Assembly (NCBI GenBank): GCA_028687585.1
Contig: JAQTZV010000012.1
Span: forward strand, 1-64,000
Source: Desulfuromonadaceae bacterium
Lineage (GTDB): Bacteria > Desulfobacterota > Desulfuromonadia > Geobacterales > Pseudopelobacteraceae
DNA length: 64,000 bases
Direction of reading: 5' to 3'
Made by a program: the position numbers and the translations under genes. Below the pieces are notes generated by a model. It did no database searches, was not told the origin of the DNA, and was given only the letters and a program-made list of their open reading frames with translations. Positions within the stretch are counted from its first letter, which is position 1; the number at the start of each line of letters is the position of its first letter. This document shows positions 35,580 to 44,967 of this stretch, piece after piece.

Positions 35580-36380
35580 TTATACTTTCAGCTGCTCAAC
35601 AACCTCCCGCAGCGTTGCGGCCTGCTGCTTGACCTCCTTATGTTTCCCGGCTTCCGCGGTCATCTCCGCCAGGAACTCCAGGTGATCGATCACCGAGCTG
35701 AATTGTCGAGGGCTTGCGCCACGTGCTTTGGCATGTCGGTAGGCATCCACGACCGCCTGTTTTTGCTGGTCGAGGGTGCCATCGGCCAGTGCCAGAACCA
35801 GATCGCATTCAGGGCTGACGACACTGTTCCAGAAGTTCGGCTCCAACCGGTCCTTTTCTTCGGCACAACCCCGGGCTTTTTCACACCACTCCACGATCTC
35901 GGCCGGGATAACCTCCGGCTTCATCCCGTACCACTTCCGCAGGACTTCGGCTGCCAGCCAGTTAAGGAGCGGATAGGTTTCCAGTTTGCGGTTCTTTTCG
36001 TCGTACTTCTTCTCGTGGGCTTTGTCGGGCATGATGAAGAGTGTGGTGAGACGATTGTTCTTGATGGCGTAGAAGCGGGTGCGCCAGCTCTCACCGGCAA
36101 AGGTGACCGATTTCTCCAGGAATGCGGGTATGGCAAAGGGGAGTTGCATCTCAAGTTGCGCCTCTCTTTGCAGGCAGGCTTCGGTGAAAAGGATGTCTCC
36201 GCCGCATGCCCCGCTACAGAGCGCCAGGTCTTCAGATCCGGCATCAAGTCTGTCGAGGATGTCTCTGATGGCCCGGGCAGCCGCAGCTTCCTGTGTCGCC
36301 GGAAATCGAGGCTCGGAACGATCCGGGGCATCGATCATGTGGCCGCTGAAAAGGAATACCTGTCGCGGATTGAGCTGCAT
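35580..36380 (-). CDS. SLOG-like (LOG/DprA-fold) protein ending the hydrolase operon
   Basis: A 266-residue soluble protein. The first 110 residues look Rossmann-like: a strand with F-S-G-H (11-14), helix A-A-R-A-I-R-D-I-L-D, and the loop S-G-A-C-G-G-D-I-L-F-T-E-A (56-68). This resembles the G-G-G-x-x-G-x-M-x-E loop of LOG/SLOG nucleotide-binding proteins, some of which sense nucleotide signals in conflict systems. The C-terminal half is helical, with a D-Q-Q-K-Q-A-V-V-D-A-Y segment. ATG 36380 lies 4 bp beyond the amylase stop. Assignment to SLOG is tentative. Confidence 0.5.
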   Translation of the reverse strand: MQLNPRQVFLFSGHMIDAPDRSEPRFPATQEAAAARAIRDILDRLDAGSEDLALCSGACGGDILFTEACLQREAQLEMQLPFAIPAFLEKSVTFAGESWRTRFYAIKNNRLTTLFIMPDKAHEKKYDEKNRKLETYPLLNWLAAEVLRKWYGMKPEVIPAEIVEWCEKARGCAEEKDRLEPNFWNSVVSPECDLVLALADGTLDQQKQAVVDAYRHAKARGASPRQFSSVIDHLEFLAEMTAEAGKHKEVKQQAATLREVVEQLKV

Positions 36381-36384
36381 ATAC

Positions 36385-38262
36385 CTACTCCCACACTTCA
36401 AACCCGGCTGCCGGCAGTTGCAGCTCGACTGCCGCTATACTCCCGGACGGTCCTTTCAGTTGTACGGTCAGCAACGTTCCGACCTGTTTTGCCTCCGTCG
36501 AATAGACGCATTTGAGGCTGCTTCCCACAGGGTGCAGGCCTGCATCGACCAGCACCCAGGCGGTGCGGGGGTGCTCCGGATCGGTGTTGATGGCCAGCAG
36601 AATTTCCTCGCTGTCCAGGATGCGCGACCACGGGATTATTGATAACAGCCGGTCTCCCAACTTCGTTGGCGGGCCAAAATTGACGCCGTCACCGGAGATC
36701 TCCCGCAGATACTGGCGACCACGGCGCAGCACAAGCCGTTTGGACCGCAGTTTCAGAATTTTGCCTAACTCCCGGTAGACCGGACCGTTTTCGTTAAAAA
36801 AATGCCGTCCCTGCGAGCGAAACGCGCCGAACGGGCCGCCGAACATGCACTCGCGGATGTAGCGGTCCGCTCCGTCGCCAGCGCCCTGGCCATCGAACAG
36901 CTGTTCAGTGCCGTAGTATATGCACGGTATGCCGAGGGTGAGGGCGTTGAACGCCATGGCGCTCAGGACCAGCTTGCCGCCTATGCTGTCGGCGCAGAAG
37001 CGGGCCTTGTTCTGACCTTTGCAGACCTGATCGTGATCATTGATCATTGTCACGACCTTGTCCTTGAACCAGAGATGGGAATCCTTGTGCACCAGCAGCG
37101 AGTTGCGAAACAGGTTGAAGAAGTCCGCCGGGTTGCATTCCCCCTTCACCACTCCCTCCAGCTTTGGCTGCACCTCGTCGATCCCCAGGGCGGCATCCAG
37201 GCCGGTCGACTCCAGAGTGTCGAAAGCCCGTTCCCGGCCGCCGGTGATTTCGCCCACCAGGAAGAAGTTGCTCTTGCCGATAGTCAGGGCGAACTCCTTG
37301 ATGGCCGAGATGAAGAAGCGCATGGCGCCGATTTCCATATGTTTGACCGTGTCGATGCGGTAGCCGTCAATGTCGGCGGCAGCGATCCAGTATTTATAGA
37401 TCTGGCAGAGATTGATCAGAGCGGGCGAGGGGGTGTAGTCGTTATCGGTGCCGCTGCCGAGATAGACGTTCTTCAGGGAGAAAAAATCGCCATCCAGATA
37501 TTCGGGGGAGTTGTCCCAGTTCCTGATTTCTCCCTTCTGCGTGAAGCAGGCAGGGTTTTGTAACTCCTGCGGCCAGATGGCGTCGTCCGGCCCGAGCGGA
37601 AGGGAGCTGGTGGTGAGATCCTGAAACGGGATGGTCGCGGCGCCGTGCCTGTCGTTAAACCCGCGCACCGGATAGGAGTTGCCGTCGAAGCGGACGTCCA
37701 TTGTGCCATCCGGCTTGCGGTAGCGATTCGGTGCGTATGCGAATATATCGCCGGTGTGATTGAGGATGATGTCGAGGACGACGTGGATCCCGTTGGCGTG
37801 AGCGGTTTCCACCATTTTGCGGAGGTCGGTGAGATTGCCGAAGTGCGGGTCGACATCAAGGAAATTCTGGATGCCGTAGCCGTGATAGGTCTCCTGGAAA
37901 GCAACCTGTTTGAATACCGGGCTGACCCACAGGGCGGTGATCCCCAGTCGTTTGAGGTAGCCGATCTTGGCGGTAAGCCCCTGCAGGGTGCCGCCGGTCC
38001 ATCTCCCTCCGGCTTCCCGCCATGCTGCGGCGGCTGCCGGGGTAGTCACGGCGGTGCCGTTATCGAGCGCCGGATTGTATGGAGCGGTACTCCCTCCCGA
38101 AACAATCTTGCCGTCGTTGCCGCGATACGAATGTTCCGAGCCGTCTGAAAATCGGTCAAGGAGCAGAAAATACAGGACCTGGTCTGCCCAGGAGGTTGGT
38201 GACGGATGAAATTTCCTGTTTTTAGTCATCATCCGTAAATCGATATTCTGCAGCCTGGTCAT
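36385..38262 (-). CDS. GH13 alpha-amylase-family enzyme
   Basis: A 625-residue glycoside hydrolase of family 13. The catalytic residues are all present: nucleophile D304 (D-G-Y-R-I-D-T), acid/base E338 (V-G-E-I-T) and transition-state stabiliser D409 (I-N-D-H-D-Q). The first conserved region is I-L-N-H-T. There is no signal peptide, so it acts in the cytoplasm, presumably on alpha-1,4-glucans such as glycogen or maltodextrin. ATG 38262 has GGAGG eight bases upstream. It is third in a four-gene operon with two peptidase homologues and the SLOG-like protein, not with other glycan genes. Confidence 0.85.
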   Translation of the reverse strand: MTRLQNIDLRMMTKNRKFHPSPTSWADQVLYFLLLDRFSDGSEHSYRGNDGKIVSGGSTAPYNPALDNGTAVTTPAAAAAWREAGGRWTGGTLQGLTAKIGYLKRLGITALWVSPVFKQVAFQETYHGYGIQNFLDVDPHFGNLTDLRKMVETAHANGIHVVLDIILNHTGDIFAYAPNRYRKPDGTMDVRFDGNSYPVRGFNDRHGAATIPFQDLTTSSLPLGPDDAIWPQELQNPACFTQKGEIRNWDNSPEYLDGDFFSLKNVYLGSGTDNDYTPSPALINLCQIYKYWIAAADIDGYRIDTVKHMEIGAMRFFISAIKEFALTIGKSNFFLVGEITGGRERAFDTLESTGLDAALGIDEVQPKLEGVVKGECNPADFFNLFRNSLLVHKDSHLWFKDKVVTMINDHDQVCKGQNKARFCADSIGGKLVLSAMAFNALTLGIPCIYYGTEQLFDGQGAGDGADRYIRECMFGGPFGAFRSQGRHFFNENGPVYRELGKILKLRSKRLVLRRGRQYLREISGDGVNFGPPTKLGDRLLSIIPWSRILDSEEILLAINTDPEHPRTAWVLVDAGLHPVGSSLKCVYSTEAKQVGTLLTVQLKGPSGSIAAVELQLPAAGFEVWE

Positions 38263-38310
38263 CGTCATTTCCTCCTCACGATTTGACATATGCCATCAAC
38301 AGGAACTGTT

Positions 38311-39600
38311 TCAGCGCCCCAGTCCCGCCAGATACGCCACCAGAAACTCGTCCCATCTGCTCTGCCTGGTGAAATCCAGTGTGCTGTAGAGCGGCGAGAG
38401 CGAACGTTTGGGGAAGTAGATCGAGATTCCGCGCGAATTGTTTACCGCCAGCCCTTTGTATCCGTTGGCAACGATGGCAGATGACGCGGCCTGTCTGACA
38501 GCGGCACAGGCGGTTTTTACCGCCGGTTTGGTGATCCCTTTGTCGAGCAGATCGCAGAGGTCGAGCAGATCACAGTAGTCGTCATAAGGGCGGCTGTACT
38601 CCTGGACCTGGGCCCGGGCGTTGACCAGAGCGGTGCGGGAAGCTGTATCGGACAGGACGCCCGTGAGAGCCGTGGCCAGGCTGCTGACCGCCGTGGCCAG
38701 TGGTTTGAGAACCGAGAGATTAACGGCTGACTGGGTGACGACGTCGCTTGCCTTGTAGGAGGCGAGATACTGGCTGACGATGGTTTTGGACAGCTCCTCC
38801 GGGGTCATGGCCGGTTTTGCAGCCAAGGCCTTCAGGATGCGGTCATACGGCCACCCTTCGCCCGGCTCGCTCTCTTCGGAGCCGACGCTGAATTCGGCTA
38901 CGTCACGCATCTGGTAGTATACCTCCATCATGCTCATCAGGCAGGCGTCCATTCCAAGGATGTCGATCTTCCGTTTGAGCTTCTTCTTGATAGACGTCAT
39001 CACTTTTTTCAGTTCTACGTTGTCCAGAAAATCCTGGGCCTGATCGTCAAAGGCGATCCCGCGCTGTTTGACGGCACTAGCCACCGTCGTGCTGAACAGG
39101 GCGCGTTTGGTGCGGGATATGCCGGCTCTGGCCTGGGCAAAGGCGATCGGTTTGATTCCGGCGGCGACTCCCCGAGTGGCGACCGGCTGGCTCTTGCGGC
39201 TGACCGGCGGAGTGGTGCCGCTGAAGACGTCCCCTTGATACAGGTTGGCGTCATCCCAGCCGGCGCCATGGTTCCAGAGTACCAGCAGGTAATGATCGGC
39301 CGGATAGTTCGTGACTCCCCAGGTGACGAAGTCTTCCAGCACCTTAGGATCGCCCATGTTGGTTTCCCCCAGCGTCTGCACAGCGTCTTTGGCAATGGTG
39401 GTCCCTTTTTTGAGGCAGTAGCGCGTGGTGGCCCCCTTGTTTCCGGACCGGTCGAATTGCGCAAGGACAGCGATTTTGTCAGAGGTGCCGACGCTCTTCA
39501 TCTCTTTCAGGTCCACAACTCCGGCACTGTCGAGGTTGTTGTCGCCGGCAAGGTACACCATGATTGTCCAGCTTCTTGTGGCAGCAGCTTTTGGTGGCAT
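38311..39600 (-). CDS. Clostripain (C11)-family cysteine peptidase
   Basis: A 429-residue C11 peptidase: W-T-I-M-V-Y-L-A-G-D-N-N-L at 11-23, catalytic H111 in W-N-H-G-A-G-W and catalytic C220 in G-M-D-A-C-L-M-S-M. C11 enzymes share the caspase/gingipain fold and cut after Arg or Lys. Unlike secreted clostripain this protein has no signal peptide. ATG 39600 is preceded by AAAGGAG. A Lys/Arg-rich internal stretch at 204-211 just before the catalytic Cys could be an autoprocessing site (inference). It lies 11 bp behind the M15-like gene. Confidence 0.85.
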   Translation of the reverse strand: MPPKAAATRSWTIMVYLAGDNNLDSAGVVDLKEMKSVGTSDKIAVLAQFDRSGNKGATTRYCLKKGTTIAKDAVQTLGETNMGDPKVLEDFVTWGVTNYPADHYLLVLWNHGAGWDDANLYQGDVFSGTTPPVSRKSQPVATRGVAAGIKPIAFAQARAGISRTKRALFSTTVASAVKQRGIAFDDQAQDFLDNVELKKVMTSIKKKLKRKIDILGMDACLMSMMEVYYQMRDVAEFSVGSEESEPGEGWPYDRILKALAAKPAMTPEELSKTIVSQYLASYKASDVVTQSAVNLSVLKPLATAVSSLATALTGVLSDTASRTALVNARAQVQEYSRPYDDYCDLLDLCDLLDKGITKPAVKTACAAVRQAASSAIVANGYKGLAVNNSRGISIYFPKRSLSPLYSTLDFTRQSRWDEFLVAYLAGLGR

Positions 39601-39611
39601 GATCGTCTCCT

Positions 39612-40427
39612 TTATAGTTTGGTTGCCTGTATGTGCATCCAATCGTAGTTTTTGCTGCGGCCGAGACCTGTCCACCCCTCTTCTTCCCAGAAGCGCCACC
39701 AGGCGTCGTAGTCGGGTCGGGCAAAGATCGCCTTGTCGCGGCCCCATTTCAGTTGATTGTTTTCAGGGTCATAATCGATGGCGATTCCCCAGGAGTGCAT
39801 CGACCATTGGGTCCCGCCGCGCATCTGGCGGACGTTGAGGCAGCCGCCCCAGCGATCAAGGCGCAGCTCCTTGATCCGTTCCATGCCGTAGTGGTCAAAG
39901 ACCTGCTGCAGTACCCGCTGTGCACTATCATGAACTTTGGCGTTGCATTGGTAGGAGTGAATGGTTGTTTTGAGGTCCCAGGCTATGCGGTGGGGGTATG
40001 GGAGGGCGAGTGAGACCTGGTTTGTCCCGACTTTGCCATAATATCTGTTGAGTTCAGCTTCGTTCTGGGCCGGCCAGCCATTGGGATTGACAATGACCGG
40101 TGTTTCGTCCCGCCACGGTTTGGGCATCTCCCCGGTTACGATGAGTTGTGTCAGGGTGTCGGCGGCGTAGTCGGTCTGTGGCCCCCAAAACCCGTCGATG
40201 TCCCCCGTGTCGATGTCGCGTTCTTTGCAGAGGAGCTGGAGATAGGCGACCGCCTTACGGGGGTTCGACCATGCCGTCCAGTCGCCGGGCAGCGCCGTCT
40301 GCCGTTTCGTCAGGGCCGCATTGACCGCCCGGTAGGAGTTGTCGCCCAACCGGCCGTCAACGGTACCCGGCTTGAATCCCTCATCGATAAGGCGTTGCTG
40401 AATCACCCGAACAATCGCGACTTTCAT
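39612..40427 (-). CDS. M15-like peptidase with peptidoglycan-binding-like repeats
   Basis: A 271-residue protein with two PG_binding_1-like repeats at the N-terminus (about 6-40 and 58-96, each with a D-G-x-x-G or D-G-F-W-G core) and a C-terminal M15 (D-Ala-D-Ala peptidase/endolysin-like) domain. The likely zinc ligands are H211 and D218 in S-M-H-S-W-G-I-A-I-D and H265 in W-M-H-I. There is no signal peptide, as in phage endolysins. It is first gene of the four-gene operon. Confidence 0.8.
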   Translation of the reverse strand: MKVAIVRVIQQRLIDEGFKPGTVDGRLGDNSYRAVNAALTKRQTALPGDWTAWSNPRKAVAYLQLLCKERDIDTGDIDGFWGPQTDYAADTLTQLIVTGEMPKPWRDETPVIVNPNGWPAQNEAELNRYYGKVGTNQVSLALPYPHRIAWDLKTTIHSYQCNAKVHDSAQRVLQQVFDHYGMERIKELRLDRWGGCLNVRQMRGGTQWSMHSWGIAIDYDPENNQLKWGRDKAIFARPDYDAWWRFWEEEGWTGLGRSKNYDWMHIQATKL

Positions 40428-40743
40428 GGTGGTGTCCCCCTAGCTGAGATGTGACGATTTAATCACTTCTGATGTGGAGTCACGCATCAGTAGCTATAAA
40501 TCAACGCAAATTAATTGCCTGAAACACATTGGTAAATGATCATATAACATTAAATTATAATGAAGCAATATAAAAGACCACAGGACAAGTTTGATGGCGC
40601 GGCAGAATTTTCATGCAAAACCGGCGCTGAAGGTCTATATTCCTGACAAAGAAAAAATTCAGTTTATCCGTACGATGCCGGTTTGCTTCACCATTTGACT
40701 ACTTCCTTACGCAGACGATTTGCGGAAAACGATCGGTGTAACC
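40428..40743. other. Intergenic region between hydrolase operon and yaeQ
   Basis: No confident gene. A 34-codon frame at 40594-40698 has only a weak ribosome site and no recognisable product. The left part contains a candidate sigma-54 site for the minus-strand operon. The yaeQ promoter is not obvious. Confidence 0.4.
40504..40521 (-). promoter_or_regulatory. Candidate sigma-54 promoter of the hydrolase operon
   Basis: On the minus strand the sequence reads CAGGCAATTAATTTGCGT, with GG and GC exactly 12 bp apart and a good TTGC element; the -24 half is GGCAA and not GGCAC. It lies about 80 bp upstream of the M15-like gene. Confidence 0.35.
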
Positions 40744-41286
40744 ATGGCGTTACCATCAACTGTCTACCGGGTAACTATCCAGCTCTCCGATATCGATCGA
40801 GGCGTCTACGAATCGCTCCAGACAACCGTTGCCCGGCATCCTTCCGAAACTGAAGAGCGTCTGGTGACCCGACTGCTGGCGTATACACTGTTCTACGATG
40901 AACAGCTGCTCTTTGCCAAAGGGGTCAGTGCCGGTGACGAACCGGATCTCTGGGCAAAGGGGCCTGACGGCCGGGTGCTGCTCTGGATTGAAGTGGGACT
41001 TCCTGACGCTGAACGTGTCATCAAAGCCGCCCGCCATGCCGCTCGAGTGGCTCTTGTTGCCGGCGGAAAGGCCTTGCCGAGCTGGGAACTGCAGCAGCTC
41101 CCGAAACTCGAGGGGGTGTCAAATCTTACCGTCATCAGTTTTGATCAGGTATGTATCAGCCGTCTGGTAACAAAGCTGGATCGCTCTATAAACTGGTCAA
41201 TCACCATTACCGATGGTAATCTGTATCTGGATGTCGGGAATGAGACGTTCGAGATGCGGCTTCAGGAGCGGGTTGGAAGTCGATAA
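40744..41286 (+). CDS. yaeQ: YaeQ-family protein
   Basis: A 180-residue protein aligned end to end with E. coli YaeQ: M-A-L-x-x-T-V-Y-R at the start, the A-R-H-P-S-E-T-E-E-R block, D-E-P-D-L-W and W-I-E-V-G-L-P-D. The fold belongs to the PD-(D/E)XK nuclease superfamily; the cellular role is unresolved. ATG 40744 matches the E. coli start, although the frame extends further upstream. It is probably cotranscribed with the DUF4149 gene 20 bp behind it. Confidence 0.85.
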   Translation: MALPSTVYRVTIQLSDIDRGVYESLQTTVARHPSETEERLVTRLLAYTLFYDEQLLFAKGVSAGDEPDLWAKGPDGRVLLWIEVGLPDAERVIKAARHAARVALVAGGKALPSWELQQLPKLEGVSNLTVISFDQVCISRLVTKLDRSINWSITITDGNLYLDVGNETFEMRLQERVGSR

Positions 41287-41305
41287 AAAATATCAAGGAG
41301 AGACA

Positions 41306-41746
41306 ATGCACTATCTGGATATGCTGTACCGATTGGCGGTCAGCCTCTGGGCTGGCGGCAACGCCATTTTTTCACTGCTGCTGACACCGATTCTCTTTAA
41401 AACCGAGGGGCGCGACACTGCAGCACGTATAGTCGGGAACCTGTTCCCCGCTTATTTCCGCTGGGGGCTTGCCTGCGGAGTAATTGCGCTTGTCTGCCGA
41501 CTGGTCGGCCGCGGGTTTGAGGCCAAACTGCCGGTGATACTGCTTGGCTGCATGCTGGCCGTGACCTCATTTCAGGCGTTCTACGTGGAGCCACGTGCCG
41601 CGGAACTGAAGCGGCAGATTGGTTCTTTTGAGACGACCAGCAAGGATCATCCGCTCCGGAAGGAGTTCTCCAGGATTCACGGCGTTTCAGCTGTCTGTAA
41701 TCTGACAGTTCTGGCGGGCGGAGTGCTGCTGGTGGTGCTGCCGTAG
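41306..41746 (+). CDS. DUF4149 membrane protein
   Basis: A 146-residue integral membrane protein with four hydrophobic segments. It has the DUF4149 pattern: L-Y-R-L-A-V-S-L-W-A-G-G near the N-terminus, a V-E-P-R-A turn and an F-S-R-I-H-G-V-S motif before the last helix. AAGGAG precedes ATG 41306. Function unknown. Confidence 0.8.
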   Translation: MHYLDMLYRLAVSLWAGGNAIFSLLLTPILFKTEGRDTAARIVGNLFPAYFRWGLACGVIALVCRLVGRGFEAKLPVILLGCMLAVTSFQAFYVEPRAAELKRQIGSFETTSKDHPLRKEFSRIHGVSAVCNLTVLAGGVLLVVLP

Positions 41747-41757
41747 GGCTTTGTTCC

Positions 41758-42042
41758 ATGTCAAACAAACCTGAAGCAGAGTCGCAGGCGAAATGGCACG
41801 TCTATATTATTCGCTGTTCGGACAATTCCCTCTATACCGGAATCACAACAGATATTGACCGGCGTTTCCGGCGGCATGCAGTAGGGAAGGGCGCCAAGTA
41901 TTTCAGGGGGCGTACGCCGCAGCAGGTGGTGTACCGCGAAGAAAATCACAGTCGAAGTTCTGCCGCTCGGCGGGAGTACTGTATCAAGCGCATGAATCGT
42001 GCGGAAAAAGAGCTGTTGGTGGCGGATTTCAGTTGCTGCTGA
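41758..42042 (+). CDS. GIY-YIG nuclease-family protein (UPF0213/YhbQ-like)
   Basis: A 94-residue single-domain GIY-YIG protein: W-H-V-Y-I-I-R-C, then L-Y-T-G-I-T-T-D-I-D-R-R-F-R-R-H and A-A-R-R-E-Y-x-I-K-R-M. Here the two signature tripeptides read V-Y-I and Y-T-G-I. Proteins of this size (YhbQ type) are putative DNA-processing nucleases. Confidence 0.85.
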   Translation: MSNKPEAESQAKWHVYIIRCSDNSLYTGITTDIDRRFRRHAVGKGAKYFRGRTPQQVVYREENHSRSSAARREYCIKRMNRAEKELLVADFSCC

Positions 42043-42124
42043 GATTCCGAGCTAAAGAGCCCTTCCCGGTTTGCAATTGCATACCGCAAAAACTTCGATA
42101 TAGTTACGATATTCAAATTTACGG

Positions 42125-44755
42125 ATGCCGCTCATGACGACAAGCAAAAAGAAACAGACCGCGAAGCCTAAATCGCCACTTTTTACGGTTACCTTGCCGC
42201 CTGCTGCCGCATCGTTTCCCATAGTCGGCATCGGCACTTCCGCCGGCGGCCTGGAGGCTTTGGAACTGTTTCTCGGTCATGTACCCAAAGAGAGCGGCAT
42301 GGCCTTTGTTGTGGTGCAGCACCTTTCACCCAACCACGTCGGCAATCTCCCTGAGCTGCTCCAACGCTCCACAGCCATGAAAGTCCAGCAGGTCAATGAC
42401 GCTGTCAGGGTGGAGCCTGACAGCGTCTATGTCATTCCTCCCAATAAGGACATGACGATCAGCAACCGGACCCTGCACCTTCAGAAACCTGATGTTAAAC
42501 ATGGTCTGCGGCTGCCGATAGACACTTTCCTGCGCTCACTGGCAGCCGATTGCGGCGAGCGGAGCATCGGTGTGATCCTCTCCGGTATGGGGTCTGACGG
42601 CACGTTGGGAATGTGTGCCATTAAAGAGCAGGGTGGGCTGACACTGGTACAGGAAGCAGCTTCGGCCAAGTTCGACAGTATGCCAAAAAGTGTCGAAAAT
42701 GCCGGTTTTGCTGACATAATTGCACCGGCAGAGGCACTGCCGGCAAAGATTGTTGAATATCTCAATTACGCCACCACATGCTGGGCTGCCGATCAGAAGC
42801 ATCGAGACAAGGAACAGAGCCACTTTGACAGGATCACGACCATTCTCAAAGCCAGGACCAGACACGACTTCTCTCTTTACAAACCATCCTCGGTGTATCG
42901 CCGGATCGAACGGCGCATGTCGGTGCACAAGATCGATACCATTGCCGAATACGCCCGCTTTCTGGAGAAGAATGCCCAGGAGGTGGAACTGCTCTTCAAG
43001 GAGCTGCTGATCGGTGTTACCAGCTTCTTCCGGGACGCAGCCATGTGGAAAGAGTTGCAGGTCGAAGCATTGCCGAAAATCCTGGCAGCCTATCCCGCAG
43101 GGGGCGCCTTGCGGGCCTGGTCGTGCGGCTGCTCTACCGGAGAGGAGGCCTATTCCCTGGCAATGCTGTTTCGGGAGGCTCTGGATCAGAATGCGCAGCC
43201 TGATAATTATACCCTGCAGATATTTGCCACCGACCTCGATGCCGACGCGATTGATAAGGCCCGCAGAGGGCTCTATACCGTCAGGATCGAAGCCGATGTC
43301 TCGCCTGAACGGCTGCAGCGTTTTTTCATCAAAGAGGAGGGCAATTACCGGGTCTGCCGGGAGATTCGCGAGATGGTCACCTTCGCCCAGCAGAACGCCA
43401 TCATGGATCCACCCTTTACCAGACTGGATATCCTGCTCTGCCGCAACCTGCTGATCTACCTGACGACAGACCTTCAGAAACAACTGCTGCCGCTGTTCCA
43501 CTACAGTCTGAAGCCGGGCGGCCTGCTTTTCCTCGGCAGCGCTGAGACAGTCGGCTCCCAGATAGATCTGTTTTCCGCCGCAACGGTTAAGTCAAAGCTC
43601 TTCTGGCGCAGCAAAAATGTTGTTCATAACGGATTGATATCATTTCCAACGTCATTACCCTCAACCGCCTCAGTCTTATCTCACCAGGAGTCTCTTATGT
43701 TCAAAACAGCCGACAATCTTCAAACACTGGCTGACGGCCTTATTCTGCAGCATTTTTCGGCCCCGACGGTTCTCGTCAATGATCAGGGGGACATCCTCTA
43801 CATCAGTGGACGAACCGGCAAGTATCTCGAACCGGCCGCCGGCAAAGCCAACATGAACATATTCGCCATGGCCCGTGAAGGATTGCAGTACAAGCTGGAC
43901 AGTGCTTTCAATAAAGTGATCCGGCAAAGTGAGCCGGTCACTGTCAGAGGCGAACTGGCTGGATCAGACAACCGCCTCCAGGCCGTTGACATGACGCTGA
44001 TGAGGATTGAAACACCGGAAGCATTGCGGGGAATGGTATTGATCGCCTTCAGGGATGTAACGCTTCCGCCCAAGGCGCGGCGCAGGCGGACAGGCATGCT
44101 CCCCGACAGCAGCCGGACAGATGCGGTTGAACAGGAGCTGTTGAAATACCGCGAAGATCTGCGCATTACCCGCGAGGAGATGCAGGCGGCTCACGAAGAG
44201 CTGAAATCGACCAACGAAGAGCTGCAATCCACCAATGAAGAACTGCAATCAACCAACGAAGAGCTGACCACCTCGAAGGAAGAGCTGCAGTCCATGAACG
44301 AAGAGCTTCAGAGCGTGAACTCCGAACAGTCCAATCGACTCGATGAGTTCATGCAGGTCAATAGCGATATGGAGAACCTGCTGAACAGCACCGAAGTCGT
44401 AACGATCTTCCTGGATAACCATCTGCAGGTTCGCCGCTTTACCTGCGGGGCCAACAGGTTGTTCAAGCTGATTCCCGGTGATGTCGGAAGGCCGTTGACC
44501 GATATCGTCTCAAACCTTAACTATCCGGAGTTGTACGAGCATGTTCAGGATGTGCTGCGAAAACTTATTTCGGTGGAAAATCAGGTGACTACCTCAGACG
44601 GGCGCTGGTTTCTTGTGCGGATCATGCCGTATCGTACCAGCGACAAGAGGATCAATGGTGTTGTGATTACCTGCAACGACATCACCGCAGCAAAGAAGGT
44701 CGAGGATGAGTTGCGGGCAGAGATAGCAAGGCTCAAGATGCAGAAGGCCGGATAA
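42125..44755 (+). CDS. CheB/CheR fusion with coiled coil and PAS domain
   Basis: An 876-residue protein. Residues about 30-220 form a CheB methylesterase domain with catalytic motifs T-S-A-G-G, Q-H-L-S and G-M-G-S-D-G-T. Residues about 240-500 form a CheR methyltransferase with the S-C-G-C-S-T-G-E-E-A-Y-S SAM loop. A PAS-like region follows (about 530-650), then a striking coiled coil of repeated S-T-N-E-E-L-Q heptads (about 695-735) and a final PAS domain. There is no kinase domain and no receptor gene adjacent. The start lacks a clear ribosome site; M4 is an alternative. Confidence 0.9.
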   Translation: MPLMTTSKKKQTAKPKSPLFTVTLPPAAASFPIVGIGTSAGGLEALELFLGHVPKESGMAFVVVQHLSPNHVGNLPELLQRSTAMKVQQVNDAVRVEPDSVYVIPPNKDMTISNRTLHLQKPDVKHGLRLPIDTFLRSLAADCGERSIGVILSGMGSDGTLGMCAIKEQGGLTLVQEAASAKFDSMPKSVENAGFADIIAPAEALPAKIVEYLNYATTCWAADQKHRDKEQSHFDRITTILKARTRHDFSLYKPSSVYRRIERRMSVHKIDTIAEYARFLEKNAQEVELLFKELLIGVTSFFRDAAMWKELQVEALPKILAAYPAGGALRAWSCGCSTGEEAYSLAMLFREALDQNAQPDNYTLQIFATDLDADAIDKARRGLYTVRIEADVSPERLQRFFIKEEGNYRVCREIREMVTFAQQNAIMDPPFTRLDILLCRNLLIYLTTDLQKQLLPLFHYSLKPGGLLFLGSAETVGSQIDLFSAATVKSKLFWRSKNVVHNGLISFPTSLPSTASVLSHQESLMFKTADNLQTLADGLILQHFSAPTVLVNDQGDILYISGRTGKYLEPAAGKANMNIFAMAREGLQYKLDSAFNKVIRQSEPVTVRGELAGSDNRLQAVDMTLMRIETPEALRGMVLIAFRDVTLPPKARRRRTGMLPDSSRTDAVEQELLKYREDLRITREEMQAAHEELKSTNEELQSTNEELQSTNEELTTSKEELQSMNEELQSVNSEQSNRLDEFMQVNSDMENLLNSTEVVTIFLDNHLQVRRFTCGANRLFKLIPGDVGRPLTDIVSNLNYPELYEHVQDVLRKLISVENQVTTSDGRWFLVRIMPYRTSDKRINGVVITCNDITAAKKVEDELRAEIARLKMQKAG

Positions 44756-44913
44756 CCGGAGGATGATCAGGGTCGGCCTGACCGAAAAGAGTCGTGAGGC
44801 AACTGATGGCTGAAAAACAGAGTGGTCGAAGGGGTAACGCGTTATAGTGTTGCCCCTTCCAGTAGGCACCTTTCTTTGCTATCTGGCATTCTTCTTGTGG
44901 TGTGTAATATGCG

Positions 44914-44941
44914 TTGACATATTCAGTTTTATATATATAAT
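44914..44941 (+). promoter_or_regulatory. Sigma-70-type promoter of the RND efflux operon
   Basis: A perfect -35 TTGACA (44914-44919) and perfect -10 TATAAT (44936-44941) with a 16-bp spacer. The start codon at 44968 follows AAGGGGGGG, so the predicted leader is about 20 nt. Confidence 0.75.
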
Positions 44942-44967
44942 AATCGATATAAATACAAGGGGGGGAT

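Noticed and set aside
36802..37563. 253-codon frame opposite the GH13 gene
   Set aside because: The GH13 catalytic residues lie on the minus strand; the antisense frame is a codon-bias artefact.
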